Positions 25,057 to 32,789 of a stretch of 64,000 bases of DNA are shown here, piece after piece. Position 1 is the stretch's first letter; every line of letters begins with the position of its first letter. The notes under the pieces were generated by a model. It saw only the letters and a list, made by a program, of their open reading frames with translations, did not search any database and had not been told where the DNA came from. Source of the stretch: Flavobacterium cerinum (GTDB taxonomy: Bacteria; Bacteroidota; Bacteroidia; Flavobacteriales; Flavobacteriaceae); assembly GCF_004028155.1 (NCBI RefSeq), contig NZ_SBII01000002.1, forward strand, positions 372,001 to 436,000, written 5' to 3'. Position numbers and translations under genes: made by a program.

Positions 25057-25779
25057 TTACGATTTAACCCTGTCGCCGTCTTTGTGTATTTTCAGGTTGG
25101 GGTTGTCGCTTTCAATGATTCCGTCACGAAGACGTATCACCCTGTGCGCATAAGCAGCAATGTCTTCCTCGTGAGTTACCAGGATAACAGTATTGCCGTT
25201 GGCATGGATCTCATTAAAAAGTCCCATGATCTCTACCGATGTTTTACTGTCAAGGTTACCTGTAGGCTCATCGGCAAGGATGATAGACGGGTGGTTTACC
25301 AAGGCACGAGCTACGGCTACCCTTTGACGCTGACCTCCCGAAAGCTGGTTGGGCTTGTGGTCCATCCTGTCTTCAAGGCCTACTTGTGTAAGCACTTTTG
25401 TAGCACGGGCATTACGCTCGGTTTTGCTGTAACCGGCATATACCATTGGCAATGCTACATTATCCAGTGCGGTGGTGCGGGGAAGCAGGTTGAACGTTTG
25501 GAACACAAAGCCGATCTCTTTATTACGGATTCCGGCAAGTTCGTCGTCGCTCATTTTGCTCACGTCTTTTCCGTTAAGGATATATGAGCCACTGGTAGGC
25601 GTGTCCAGACAGCCTAAAAGGTTCATAAGCGTACTCTTACCTGATCCTGACGGACCCATAAGCGCTACATATTCCCCTTTGTTTATAGTTAGGTCTATAC
25701 CTTTAAGTACCTTAACGATCTCGCTGCCAAGCGGAAAATCGCGGGTTATGCCTTTAATCTCTATTATTGGTTGTGACAT
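25057..25779 (-). CDS. ABC transporter ATP-binding protein, MacB/LolD type
   Basis: This is a 240-residue nucleotide-binding subunit. Walker [10 protein letters not shown] is at about 41-49, the Q-loop is [18 protein letters not shown], the signature [15 protein letters not shown] lies near 141-155, Walker B is [12 protein letters not shown] and the H-loop is [34 protein letters not shown] and [12 protein letters not shown] are typical of the type VII (MacB/LolD/FtsE-like) ATPases that work with FtsX/MacB-fold permeases. No permease gene is adjacent, so it may pair with one elsewhere. It lies 98 bp downstream of the adenosyltransferase start. Confidence 0.93.
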   Translation of the reverse strand: MSQPIIEIKGITRDFPLGSEIVKVLKGIDLTINKGEYVALMGPSGSGKSTLMNLLGCLDTPTSGSYILNGKDVSKMSDDELAGIRNKEIGFVFQTFNLLPRTTALDNVALPMVYAGYSKTERNARATKVLTQVGLEDRMDHKPNQLSGGQRQRVAVARALVNHPSIILADEPTGNLDSKTSVEIMGLFNEIHANGNTVILVTHEEDIAAYAHRVIRLRDGIIESDNPNLKIHKDGDRVKS

Positions 25780-25855
25780 TGATGATGATTTGAGGCCTAA
25801 AAGTAAGAAAAATTTATTTCAGATGGTGGATTTTAGATTTCAGATTGATGTAGAG

Positions 25856-25975
25856 TCACCCTGAACATATGAGAAAGTATAATTGTAGAATAAACAGTCT
25901 GCTTCGACAGGCTCAGCATGACTGTTTATTCTACAACACCGTTTTGTCACCCTGAGCTTGTCGAAGGGCTTAAAG
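25856..25975. repeat. REP-like cluster with a 17-bp perfect inverted repeat
   Basis: TTGTAGAATAAACAGTC (25883-25899) and its exact reverse complement (25920-25936) flank the REP-like core TTCGACAGGCTCAGCATGA. Flanking copies are GTCACCCTGAACATATGAG at 25856 and GTCACCCTGAGCTTGTCGAAGGG at 25946. The hairpin is about 54 bases long. It lies in the 208-bp gap before the 25988-26266 gene and may end its transcription or reduce read-through. Confidence 0.8.
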
Positions 25976-25987
25976 TAGCTTCGTTTG

Positions 25988-26266
25988 TTACCTCACTTTC
26001 GAAAGATAATTAATTACAAGAACATAAGTTATTGCGCCAAATAAAATTATAGATGTTGCCAACAGGATATATGACTTTGTGAGCGGTACATCTTTGCGTT
26101 TGTCATTAAATAATTTTACTATTGATAATATCAAATAGGTCAAAGCAAAACACATGAGAACCTGTGGTTGCAAGTCACCTCTAAATATCGAAATGCAAAA
26201 AGCAAAACTTATAATTAGATACTTAAAGCAATCATCAATAGTTGTGACGGGTCTTGGTCTTGGCAT
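25988..26266 (-). CDS. Small membrane protein, unknown
   Basis: The 92 residues contain three hydrophobic segments: YLIISFAFCISIF, VLMCFALTYLILSIV and YILLATSIILFGAITYVLV, joined by short basic loops (LFNDKRKDVPLTK). No family is recognised. It starts 10 bp after the stop of the upstream small gene (26276-26479) and is probably co-transcribed with it. It ends in the REP-like cluster. Confidence 0.55.
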   Translation of the reverse strand: MPRPRPVTTIDDCFKYLIISFAFCISIFRGDLQPQVLMCFALTYLILSIVKLFNDKRKDVPLTKSYILLATSIILFGAITYVLVINYLSKVR

Positions 26267-26275
26267 CTATAAGTT

Positions 26276-26479
26276 TTATGCGGTCAACTCCGGGATTGCT
26301 TTCTCAACGGTTTCTTTAAACAGGTCGAATTCATTTTGAAGTTGGAACTCTATATTGTAAACGGTATTGTTTTCTGTTTTATCTATGGTGTACCATACAC
26401 CGGAGCCCATTGCCAGTAACTGCATTTTTTGGTTAAGTGTTTTTTTCTCGGTAGGTATGGTAATTTGGTAAGGGATCAT
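26276..26479 (-). CDS. Small cytoplasmic protein, unknown
   Basis: From ATG 26479 the product is 67 residues: MIPYQITIPTEKKTLNQKMQ, GVWYTIDKTENNTVYNIEFQ, and a C-terminal FDLFKETVEKAIPELTA. A longer in-frame TTG start at 26503 is unlikely, because a perfect -7 element TACATTTG (26501-26508, minus) overlaps it and lies 21 bases before the ATG. The pattern of two strands and a final helix gives no family. Confidence 0.65.
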   Translation of the reverse strand: MIPYQITIPTEKKTLNQKMQLLAMGSGVWYTIDKTENNTVYNIEFQLQNEFDLFKETVEKAIPELTA

Positions 26480-26500
26480 GGTTTTAAATTTTTTGAATTC

Positions 26501-26508
26501 CAAATGTA
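26501..26508 (-). promoter_or_regulatory. -7 promoter element TACATTTG
   Basis: Perfect TAnnTTTG on the minus strand, 21 bases before the ATG at 26479. It supports the shorter start of that gene. Confidence 0.5.
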
Positions 26509-26554
26509 AGGAATTCCGTTGATGTTGGTAAAGTTGTTTTGGTTTTTAAAATTA

Positions 26555-26770
26555 TCCTTCGACAAGCTCAGGATGACCCTTCGACAAGCTCAGGATGACC
26601 CTTCGACTCCACATAGCTATCGGGACAGGATAACCCTTCGACAAGTTCAGGATGACCCTTCGACTCCACATAGCTATCGGGACAGGATAACCCTTCGACA
26701 GGCTCAGGATGACCCTTCGACTCCCGATAGCTATCGGAACAGGATGACCCTTCGACAGGCTCAGGGTGAC
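26555..26770. repeat. Tandem array of REP-like monomers (22 + 35 bp composite unit)
   Basis: The stretch consists of eight CCTTCGAC-starting monomers. A 22-bp type (CCCTTCGACAAGCTCAGGATGA) alternates with a 35-bp type that carries the near-palindrome ATAGCTATCGGGA and ends ACAGGATAA. The order is 22, 22, 35, 22, 35, 22, 35, 22, giving a 57-bp composite unit repeated three times. The 35-bp type with CCCGATAGCTATCGG recurs at 27348-27402. No gene is credible in 26480-26829; an open frame through the array is a by-product of the repeat length. Confidence 0.9.
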
Positions 26771-26787
26771 AAAACGGTTTTAAAATA

Positions 26788-26811
26788 ATAATGCCCCAAC
26801 AGGGGCATTAT
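26788..26811 (-). terminator. Rho-independent terminator
   Basis: ATAATGCCCC and GGGGCATTAT form a perfect 10-bp stem with loop AACA, downstream of the minus-strand XRE regulator gene. Confidence 0.8.
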
Positions 26812-26829
26812 ATGTGTATAGTGTAAAGC

Positions 26830-27234
26830 TTATTTATCGTTAAGCATCTTTTCAAGATAAGCGTTCTTTTCTTTTTCAGATTGAACTAATCTTTCATACA
26901 GTTTTTTGTTTTCTTCATAAGCTTCCATCAACTTGTCTAATGGATTGAAAGTGCAGCCATAATTTACGGCAGAAGAATTATCTACATGGTAAGTATTACC
27001 GATGATATTAAACACAGCTTCTTCCGAAAAATTCTCAATTGCTTCCGGGGTAACGCCCAGTACTTCGGCAATCTTAATCAGCGTTTCCGGCTCGATGTCT
27101 TCGCTGTTCTCAATATTAGATATGGTTTGCTGGCTTACGCCTAATGCCTCTGCTAATACATCCTGCTTCATGTCACGCAGTTCTCTTATTCGGCTTATTT
27201 TTCTTCCTATGTGGTTTTTTGTCGCTGTACTCAT
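26830..27234 (-). CDS. XRE family helix-turn-helix regulator
   Basis: The 134-residue protein has an N-terminal HTH_3 domain (about 10-65): KISRIRELRDMKQDVLAEAL, GVSQQTISNIENS and LIKIAEVLGVTPEAIENF. The middle (AVFNIIGNTYHVDNSSAVNYGCTFNPLDKLMEAY) and C-terminal coiled-coil (EENKKLYERLVQSEKEKNAYLEKML) match small Bacteroidota regulators of this type; the coil probably serves dimerisation. The targets are unknown. A perfect -7 element ends four bases before its ATG, suggesting a leaderless transcript. Confidence 0.9.
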   Translation of the reverse strand: MSTATKNHIGRKISRIRELRDMKQDVLAEALGVSQQTISNIENSEDIEPETLIKIAEVLGVTPEAIENFSEEAVFNIIGNTYHVDNSSAVNYGCTFNPLDKLMEAYEENKKLYERLVQSEKEKNAYLEKMLNDK

Positions 27235-27238
27235 AGTT

Positions 27239-27246
27239 CAAATATA
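27239..27246 (-). promoter_or_regulatory. -7 promoter element TATATTTG, leaderless geometry
   Basis: Perfect TAnnTTTG on the minus strand with only AACT between it and the ATG of the XRE gene, so transcription should start at or next to the start codon. Confidence 0.6.
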
Positions 27247-27347
27247 AAAATTGTTTGGTTGTGTGGCTATAGCAAAAATACAATATTTGACCAATGCTTT
27301 TACAGCCTGCTTTAAATTGTAAGATAAAACACTGAAAGGACTGCTTT

Positions 27348-27402
27348 GACCCCCGATAGCTATCGGGACAGGATGACCCTTCGACAAGCTCAGGATGACA
27401 AA
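27348..27402. repeat. REP-like element with 16-bp palindrome
   Basis: CCCGATAGCTATCGGG is a perfect 16-bp palindrome, followed by ACAGGATGA and CCCTTCGACAAGCTCAGGATGAC. It lies between the XRE gene and the 62-residue protein gene, and repeats the 35-bp plus 22-bp order of the array at 26555-26770. Confidence 0.85.
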
Positions 27403-27407
27403 AAGTT

Positions 27408-27596
27408 CTATACTAAACCGGACAGCTCCCGTTCTATCAGGTCGACTGATATATATAGCGCTTTAATCCTCCTGGAGAGTAAAGTGCGCTGAGCAGTATT
27501 CTCCTTTAATTTAAGAAAAGCTTTTTCGCATTTACTAATCGTAGACGCATGCGATCGTAGTGCTTCCTCTAGTTCTTCTTTTGTGTATTTTTTCAT
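27408..27596 (-). CDS. Small helical protein, unknown
   Basis: The 62-residue product (MKKYTKEELEEALRSHASTI, then a Lys/Glu-rich helix, LSRRIKALYISVDLIERELS) is predicted almost entirely helical and charged, without signal peptide or membrane span. A perfect -7 element TAAATTTG ends four bases before its ATG, the same geometry as the XRE gene next door, which supports it as real. No family is recognised. Confidence 0.6.
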   Translation of the reverse strand: MKKYTKEELEEALRSHASTISKCEKAFLKLKENTAQRTLLSRRIKALYISVDLIERELSGLV

Positions 27597-27600
27597 ATTG

Positions 27601-27608
27601 CAAATTTA
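27601..27608 (-). promoter_or_regulatory. -7 promoter element TAAATTTG, leaderless geometry
   Basis: Perfect TAnnTTTG on the minus strand with CAAT between it and the ATG at 27596. Confidence 0.55.
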
Positions 27609-28041
27609 CATCATGATCCCGAAATTTTACTGCAGGCATTTTTGCAGTGAAAATTGATAGGTCGTTTGATCGGATTTTTAAATTTTTAATTGCCCTTCGA
27701 CAGGCTCAGGGTTACAGAAAAAACCAAAATGTACAAAAAGTGTACTATTAGAAACAGCTTCTTTTTAATGTTTTGATTTATAGTGTTTTATAAAATTCTA
27801 TTGTTCCTCTCTATTTCGCGTCTTTTTATACATAAAGTGGAATATTAAAAAAGAGGCTTTTTTCTGATAGAAAACAAAAAACGCTTAACGGGTTTTAGTT
27901 AACTATCTCTTAATGTTTCTTAAATATTTATTAATTGTATTAAAGTATTCTTAATAATTTAATAGTTGTTTTGAGATATGATTAATATTTGTCTATTTTT
28001 GATCATCGAAAATAACAAATTAACCTAAGAACAAAAAAATT
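27609..28041. other. Intergenic region, A/T-rich, with one REP-like copy and a promoter
   Basis: The gap between divergent genes contains a REP-like copy at 27692-27715 (CCTTCGACAGGCTCAGGGTTAC) and the short inverted repeat GTACAAAAAGTGTAC around 27732. A very A/T-rich stretch (27890-27990) leads into the promoter of the lipoprotein gene. No open frame is convincing. Confidence 0.6.
27969..28001 (+). promoter_or_regulatory. Promoter TTTTG-N20-TATTTTTG
   Basis: TTTTG at 27969-27973 and TATTTTTG at 27994-28001 match both Bacteroidota elements. A 40-base leader runs to the ATG of the lipoprotein gene at 28042. The upstream A/T-rich stretch could act as an UP-like element. Confidence 0.65.
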
Positions 28042-28725
28042 ATGAAAGGATTCAATTTAGCATTAGGCGCAGTCCTAATATCAGCAGGGTTTGTTTCTTG
28101 CAAAGATGAAGTAAAAGAGACAGCAAAGAAAAATGTAGACCACTATGTGGTATATGTAGATTCTGTAAACGGTCTTGATGCTGCCGAAAGATCGGCTAAC
28201 TGGGCGTCTATTGAAGCTGGATATCAACTTAGAATTGCTGAAGCAGAAGCTTCATTAGTAGCTCTTAAAGATGATGCAGACGCTAAAAAAAGAATTGAAG
28301 ATGGAAAGGCTAAATATGATGGCGTAAGACAGCAGGCTATAGACGAAGCTAAGGCTAAAGCTCAGGAAGCTGTAGCAAAAGCAGGTAACTCTGTTGCTGA
28401 TGCTTACTTTGGTGCCGGTAAAGTTGTAGGCGATGACATGACATTCTCATGGGTTAACAAAGATAACATCCTTAGTGTTTACCAGAAATTTGTTGAGACT
28501 TTTAAAGCAAACAAAGACTCTTACTCAAGACAGGATTTTGATAAAGTAAAGGCTTACTATGAAGCGCTTGATTCAAGAAAAAACACTGTAGAGAAAGAAG
28601 GTCTTTCAAGCTCTGACAACATGAAAATTGCAGGTCTTAAATTGAAATTTGCTCCAATGTTTAAATGGGAGCGTATGACTGCTAAAAGCGAAGAAAATCA
28701 AGACGCTAAAGATAAAGCGAACTAA
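28042..28725 (+). CDS. Lipoprotein with helical repeats, unknown
   Basis: The 227-residue product has a lipoprotein signal peptide (MKGFNLALGAVLISAGFVSC, lipobox Phe-Val-Ser-Cys), so it is membrane anchored in the periplasm or at the surface. The mature part begins with DEVKETAKKNVDHYVVYVDSV and continues with long Ala/Lys/Asp/Glu-rich helices (AEASLVALKDDADAKKRIEDG, QQAIDEAKAKAQEAVAKAG). There is no cysteine other than the lipidated one. The strong promoter and terminator suggest a highly expressed monocistronic gene. Function unknown; the helices may be coiled coil. Confidence 0.75.
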   Translation: MKGFNLALGAVLISAGFVSCKDEVKETAKKNVDHYVVYVDSVNGLDAAERSANWASIEAGYQLRIAEAEASLVALKDDADAKKRIEDGKAKYDGVRQQAIDEAKAKAQEAVAKAGNSVADAYFGAGKVVGDDMTFSWVNKDNILSVYQKFVETFKANKDSYSRQDFDKVKAYYEALDSRKNTVEKEGLSSSDNMKIAGLKLKFAPMFKWERMTAKSEENQDAKDKAN

Positions 28726-28756
28726 AAAATAAGGTTTTTTATATAAATTTGTGTTT

Positions 28757-28784
28757 AAGAAGGTATACTCCGGTATACCTTCTT
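28757..28784 (+). terminator. Rho-independent terminator
   Basis: AAGAAGGTATAC pairs perfectly with GTATACCTTCTT around a 4-base loop and is followed by a T-run. It ends the lipoprotein gene. Confidence 0.9.
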
Positions 28785-28797
28785 TTTTTATGCCCTG

Positions 28798-29427
28798 TTA
28801 GTAGAGTAGTCCCCAAAGGTTTTTGGCTCCTAAAATAAAGTCAAGAAGCCTGGAAGTTGTTGTACGAATTATAAAATGTTCTTTTGCCTGCCCCTGTCTT
28901 AAAAACACCATGCCTAAATGGTAGGTGTCTATGGTGACGGTAATTCGCGGATCATTTTTAAGGATTTCCCATGCGGCTTCTGCTTCTGCAGATGCATGAA
29001 TGTTGCCTACCACACATACACTTCGGTTACCCATATTAGGCTGTGCCTGTGTAATTAGTTCCTGTAGTGTTTCGGTGTCTGTTCCTGAAATATAAGCCAG
29101 GTCAATCGTTCCGGGAATTGGAGCAAGAGGGGAGAAGAACCATAATTTCATATTGTAATGTGTTCCAATAGTTCTTATGGATTCTGTTACTGCGCCCGCT
29201 TCATCGCCTAATATAAAAAGTTTTTCGGTTCTAAAGTGGGTTAAAATACGGCAGAGAACATCCATTGCCTTTCGGCTCATTACGGATTCTGTTTCTTTCT
29301 CTAATCTTGGAAGATGCCTTGTAGGCCTGCTAAGTCCTTTAGATACAATATCAAATACAAAAGGCGAATGTACTCCGTGAGCATTGCTGGAGTTCCAAAG
29401 GAATTTTATGTACGATTTGATACTCAT
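28798..29427 (-). CDS. Methyltransferase-like protein, flavobacterial type
   Basis: The 209-residue protein begins SYIKFLWNSSNAHGVHSPFVFDIV, the typical N-terminus of a flavobacterial group annotated as SAM-dependent methyltransferases (HGVHSPFVFD). The central part would carry the SAM site but is degenerate here: LFILGDEAGAVTESI stands where a glycine-rich loop is expected. The C-terminus HLGMVFLRQGQAKEHFIIR fits the same group. Whether it retains catalytic function is unclear. It is downstream of the ABC-F gene on the same strand, separated by a hairpin. Confidence 0.7.
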   Translation of the reverse strand: MSIKSYIKFLWNSSNAHGVHSPFVFDIVSKGLSRPTRHLPRLEKETESVMSRKAMDVLCRILTHFRTEKLFILGDEAGAVTESIRTIGTHYNMKLWFFSPLAPIPGTIDLAYISGTDTETLQELITQAQPNMGNRSVCVVGNIHASAEAEAAWEILKNDPRITVTIDTYHLGMVFLRQGQAKEHFIIRTTTSRLLDFILGAKNLWGLLY

Positions 29428-29436
29428 ATAATATTT

Positions 29437-29469
29437 GCAATCACACTAAGTTAGCCAAAGTGTGATTGC
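29437..29469. terminator. Perfect 11-bp inverted repeat between ABC-F and methyltransferase-like genes
   Basis: GCAATCACACT (29437-29447) and AGTGTGATTGC (29459-29469) are exact reverse complements with an 11-base loop. It lies 17 bases after the ABC-F stop and 10 bases before the start of the next minus-strand gene. No T-run follows on the minus strand, so it could be an operator or mRNA processing/stability hairpin instead of a terminator. Confidence 0.5.
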
Positions 29470-29485
29470 TTCTAAATACTATTTA

Positions 29486-31351
29486 TTATTCCATTTTAGC
29501 GCTAAGTTCAAACCAGCGCTCTGTTTTTTCTTCTATTTTTTTAATAACAACTTCAAGGTCGGCTGCTTTTTTAGCAATGTCGGCATCGGCTATAGAGCCA
29601 TCTGCAAATTGCTTTTCTATAGCTTCTTTTTCGCGTTCAAAGTCTTTTATCTCTTTTTCAACTTTCTGGAATTCCTTTTGTTCGTTAAAAGTAAGTCCAG
29701 GTTTTACGTTGTTTTGTTTCCAGTCTTTTTTGTTATCGCCTACAGTTTTCAGTTCTTCCTTTGTAGGTTCGTTACTGTCTTCATAAGCACGGAAATCACT
29801 GTAGTTACCTGGGAAATCTTCAATCACACCTTGGCCTCTAAAAACAAAAAGGTGATCTACAATTTTATCCATAAAGTACCTGTCGTGAGATACTACAAGT
29901 AAACATCCGGGATAATCTAATAGGAAACTTTCAAGTACATTAAGGGTAACGATATCAAGATCGTTTGTAGGCTCATCCAGTATCAGGAAGTTTGGGTTTT
30001 GGATAAGAACGGTACATAGGTAAAGACGTTTTAACTCACCTCCACTTAGTCGCTCAACAAAGTCATACTGCTTTTTACGGTCGAATAAAAATCGTTCTAA
30101 AAGCTGTGCGGCAGAGATTGTTCTTCCTTTAGAAAGCGGAATATACTCACCATATTCTTTAATAATATCGATAACCTTTTGATCTGGTTTAGGGTTAATA
30201 CCGCTTTGGGTATAGTAGCCTATTTTTATAGTTTCACCTACAACAACTTTACCGCCATCTACAGGAATGTTTTGGCTAATAAGGTTTAGGAAGGTCGATT
30301 TTCCGGTTCCGTTTTTACCAATAATTCCAATACGCTCGCCCTTTTTAAAGTTAAAGCTAAAGTTGTCCAGTATGGTTTTTTCTTTAAATTTCTTTGAAAT
30401 GTTATGCAGCTCCACAATCTTGCTGCCCATACGTTCCATGTTTATTTCCAGTTCTACCTGATGCTCTTTACGACGGCTGTTTGCCTTTTCTTTAATTACG
30501 TAAAAGTCATCCTGACGTGATTTCGATTTTGTAGTACGTGCCTTTGGCTGACGGCGCATCCAGTCCAGTTCTTTTACAAACAAGTTCTTCGCTTTGTCTA
30601 CACTGGCATTTTCGGCGGCGATACGTTCTTCTTTTTTCTCAAGGTAGTACGAGTAGTTCCCTTTATATTGGTATAGTTTACCATTGTCCAGTTCTATGAT
30701 CTCGTTACAAACACGTTCCAGGAAGAAACGGTCGTGCGTTACCATAAACAGGGTCATGTTTTCTTTGGCGAAGTAGTTTTCCAGCCACTCGATCATTTCC
30801 AGGTCAAGGTGGTTGGTAGGCTCATCCAGAATAAGTAAATCAGGTTTACTGATTAGGATAATAGCCAGGGCTACACGTTTTTTTTGTCCACCGCTTAGGT
30901 TTTTAATAAGCAGTTTCATGTCTTCCAACTTCAGTTTAAACAGGATTTGTTTGTACTGCGTCTCAAAATCCCACGCGTTATGCATATCCATACGCTCAAA
31001 GGCTTTTTGGTAAGCATCTTCATCTTCTGGGTTTTCAAGCGCTTTTTCATACTGCTCGATCACTTTCAGGATCTCATTATCTGAAGCAAAAATACTCTCT
31101 TCAATAGATAGTTCCGGGTTTAATACCGGCTCCTGAGACAGGAAAGCCATCTTGATCTCTTTACGGATCACTACTTGTCCGGTGTCCGGAGTGTCTTCAC
31201 CGTTAATAATTTTTAAGATGCTGGTTTTTCCTGAACCGTTCTTTGCTACAAAAGCAATTTTTTGGTCTTTATTGATGCCAAAAGATATGTTTTCGAAAAG
31301 CGTACGCTCGCCGAAGGACTTAGATATGTTTTCTACTGAAAGATAATTCAC
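29486..31351 (-). CDS. ABC-F family ATPase (Uup-like)
   Basis: The 621-residue protein has two ABC domains and no membrane span. The first has VAKNGSGKTS, LSGGQKKRVALAIIL, LLILDEPTNHLD and VTHDRFFLERV; the second has GKNGTGKSTFL, LSGGELKRLYLCTVL and LILDEPTNDLD. Between them is the Lys/Arg-rich linker (about 240-310). After the second domain a coiled-coil region follows (EEKTERWFELSAKMEE-like end), as in Uup and related ABC-F proteins that act on ribosomes or DNA. The chosen start is GTG at 31351 (MNYLSVENISKSFG), which matches family N-termini; a perfect -7 element TACTTTTG is 16 bases upstream. Confidence 0.95.
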   Translation of the reverse strand: MNYLSVENISKSFGERTLFENISFGINKDQKIAFVAKNGSGKTSILKIINGEDTPDTGQVVIRKEIKMAFLSQEPVLNPELSIEESIFASDNEILKVIEQYEKALENPEDEDAYQKAFERMDMHNAWDFETQYKQILFKLKLEDMKLLIKNLSGGQKKRVALAIILISKPDLLILDEPTNHLDLEMIEWLENYFAKENMTLFMVTHDRFFLERVCNEIIELDNGKLYQYKGNYSYYLEKKEERIAAENASVDKAKNLFVKELDWMRRQPKARTTKSKSRQDDFYVIKEKANSRRKEHQVELEINMERMGSKIVELHNISKKFKEKTILDNFSFNFKKGERIGIIGKNGTGKSTFLNLISQNIPVDGGKVVVGETIKIGYYTQSGINPKPDQKVIDIIKEYGEYIPLSKGRTISAAQLLERFLFDRKKQYDFVERLSGGELKRLYLCTVLIQNPNFLILDEPTNDLDIVTLNVLESFLLDYPGCLLVVSHDRYFMDKIVDHLFVFRGQGVIEDFPGNYSDFRAYEDSNEPTKEELKTVGDNKKDWKQNNVKPGLTFNEQKEFQKVEKEIKDFEREKEAIEKQFADGSIADADIAKKAADLEVVIKKIEEKTERWFELSAKME

Positions 31352-31367
31352 GCTGGGTAATTTTTTG

Positions 31368-31375
31368 CAAAAGTA
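31368..31375 (-). promoter_or_regulatory. -7 promoter element TACTTTTG
   Basis: Perfect TAnnTTTG on the minus strand, 16 bases before the GTG start of the ABC-F gene. Confidence 0.5.
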
Positions 31376-31378
31376 ACT

Positions 31379-31547
31379 TATTAATTACGAATTAAAAATT
31401 GCGAATTACGAATTATCAGTAGCAGAGGCGCTTGGGGTTTACTATTAAGAGCCAATTCCCGCTTTTTGCTCTATCTTTTTTTACAAAAAAAGATGTCGCT
31501 TCAATCGGGGCTATGATCTGTAATTCGTGTTTTTTTAATATCTGTTT
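31379..31547. repeat. Intergenic repeat elements: AATTACGAATT repeats and a CTTTTTTT hairpin element
   Basis: Two copies of AATTACGAATT flank AAAAATTGCG near 31381-31413, and GTAATTCGTG recurs near 31522. In between, TTCCCGCTTTTTGCTC and TCGCTTCAATCGGGGCTA flank a palindrome ATCTTTTTTT-AC-AAAAAAAGAT (about 31472-31493). I recognise this CCCGC...AATCTTTTTT...AAAAAAGAT...CAATCGGGGC arrangement as a recurrent intergenic element of flavobacterial genomes. No gene is seen. Confidence 0.6.
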
Positions 31548-32768
31548 TTATATATAGCTCAGCCACCACTGCTTGTGTGTGCTCTTATAGTTGTTGTACC
31601 ATCGGCTCGGAAAGTAACACAATACAAGTACAAATATCCATACGACGTAGGTTATTCCAATAGAAAATCCAAAATTAGCGACCGGCCTAAACCCAAATGA
31701 CATTTTTATGATGTCAAGATCTGCTAATGTATATCCTTGTATGAAATAAAGAGGAATACACAGCAGGTGGATGATATAGATATGTAAAATGTAATAGAAA
31801 AATGGAACACGACCAAAGATGTTAAGTATATCTGTAAAGCGGTTACGTACATTTTCAATAAAAGCAAGTAATAATAATGCCGGCCCTAAGGTCATGCAGC
31901 TGTATAGGAGGGATGGCGGGTACTTGGTTACATTTAGGAAAGACAATATAGTATAGGTCAACGAACCCTCCTCCTCCCAAGGCTCAGGATCACCATAGCT
32001 ATTGATGGCTCTTAGAATAATAAAGGCAAGAATAAGTGTACTTCCTGCAATTAGAAGTGTCTTTCTTCGCATCTCTGCTGTAAATTTAGAACTATATAAT
32101 TTTCCTGCGGTATAACCTAACAGCATAATTCCTGTCCAGGGTAGTATGGCATAAGCGGTTAAGAACCGTATGTTTTCGCCAATTGTAAATCTGTCAAATT
32201 CGGTTATTATAAATAAGTTGGCGATCATGTCTTGCGCAGGATCACTAAACGAAACGGTGTCCATTAAGTTGTGGGCAATTGTTATAATAATGCCCAGTAC
32301 AGCTAAAACGCAATACCTGAAAAATATAAGCCCGGATAAAATGATCATGCTGCAGCCTATAGCCCAAATTACCTGGAGTACAAAAAAATCAAAATGAATA
32401 TTAAAGCTCCATCCAAAACCTATAAAGGTAAGTTCGGCTATTACAAGCCACAATCCTCTGGTGAATAAAAACCCAGCCAGTTCTTTTTTTGTTTTTCTAA
32501 GGCTTTGCAGGTAAATAGAAACACCCGAAAGGAATACAAATATAGGTGCGCAAAAATGGGTGATCCATCTGGTGAAAAACAAAAAAGGTGTTGTGGTATC
32601 CAGATTTGTAGGCTCATCGATCATGGCGTCAATATGAAAAAAATCTCTGGTATGGTCCAGAGCCATTAAGGCCATAATTAAACCGCGCACGACGTCTATT
32701 GATTGTATTCTTCTCTGTAAAATTGAATCCATTTTTGGCTGATTTTTTGGTATTGTAAATATACCCAT
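31548..32768 (-). CDS. Heparan-alpha-glucosaminide N-acetyltransferase-like membrane protein (DUF1624)
   Basis: The 406-residue membrane protein has about ten spans. The first is preceded by RRIQSIDVVRGLIMALMALDHTRDFFH, the hallmark of the HGSNAT/DUF1624 group (S-x-D-x-x-R-G...DH-x-R-D). The group transfers acetyl groups across membranes onto sugars, with the conserved His in the DHTRD loop. WITHFCAPIFVFLSGVSIYL follows. The substrate is unknown. Start ATG 32768; an alternative ATG at 32732 (MDSILQRR) is possible and closer to some relatives. It is divergent from hsp20. Confidence 0.85.
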   Translation of the reverse strand: MGIFTIPKNQPKMDSILQRRIQSIDVVRGLIMALMALDHTRDFFHIDAMIDEPTNLDTTTPFLFFTRWITHFCAPIFVFLSGVSIYLQSLRKTKKELAGFLFTRGLWLVIAELTFIGFGWSFNIHFDFFVLQVIWAIGCSMIILSGLIFFRYCVLAVLGIIITIAHNLMDTVSFSDPAQDMIANLFIITEFDRFTIGENIRFLTAYAILPWTGIMLLGYTAGKLYSSKFTAEMRRKTLLIAGSTLILAFIILRAINSYGDPEPWEEEGSLTYTILSFLNVTKYPPSLLYSCMTLGPALLLLAFIENVRNRFTDILNIFGRVPFFYYILHIYIIHLLCIPLYFIQGYTLADLDIIKMSFGFRPVANFGFSIGITYVVWIFVLVLCYFPSRWYNNYKSTHKQWWLSYI

Positions 32769-32789
32769 TTCAGGTGTCGAATGTTAAAA

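Noticed and set aside
26555..26770. CRISPR array
   Set aside because: Monomers are adjacent and all alike; there are no unique spacers of constant length and no cas genes.
26519..26788. Open frame of 89 codons through the repeat array, giving a repeated RQAQDDPSTP-like protein
   Set aside because: It exists because the 57-bp composite unit is a multiple of three; there is no promoter or family, and the sequence is a mobile-element-like repeat.
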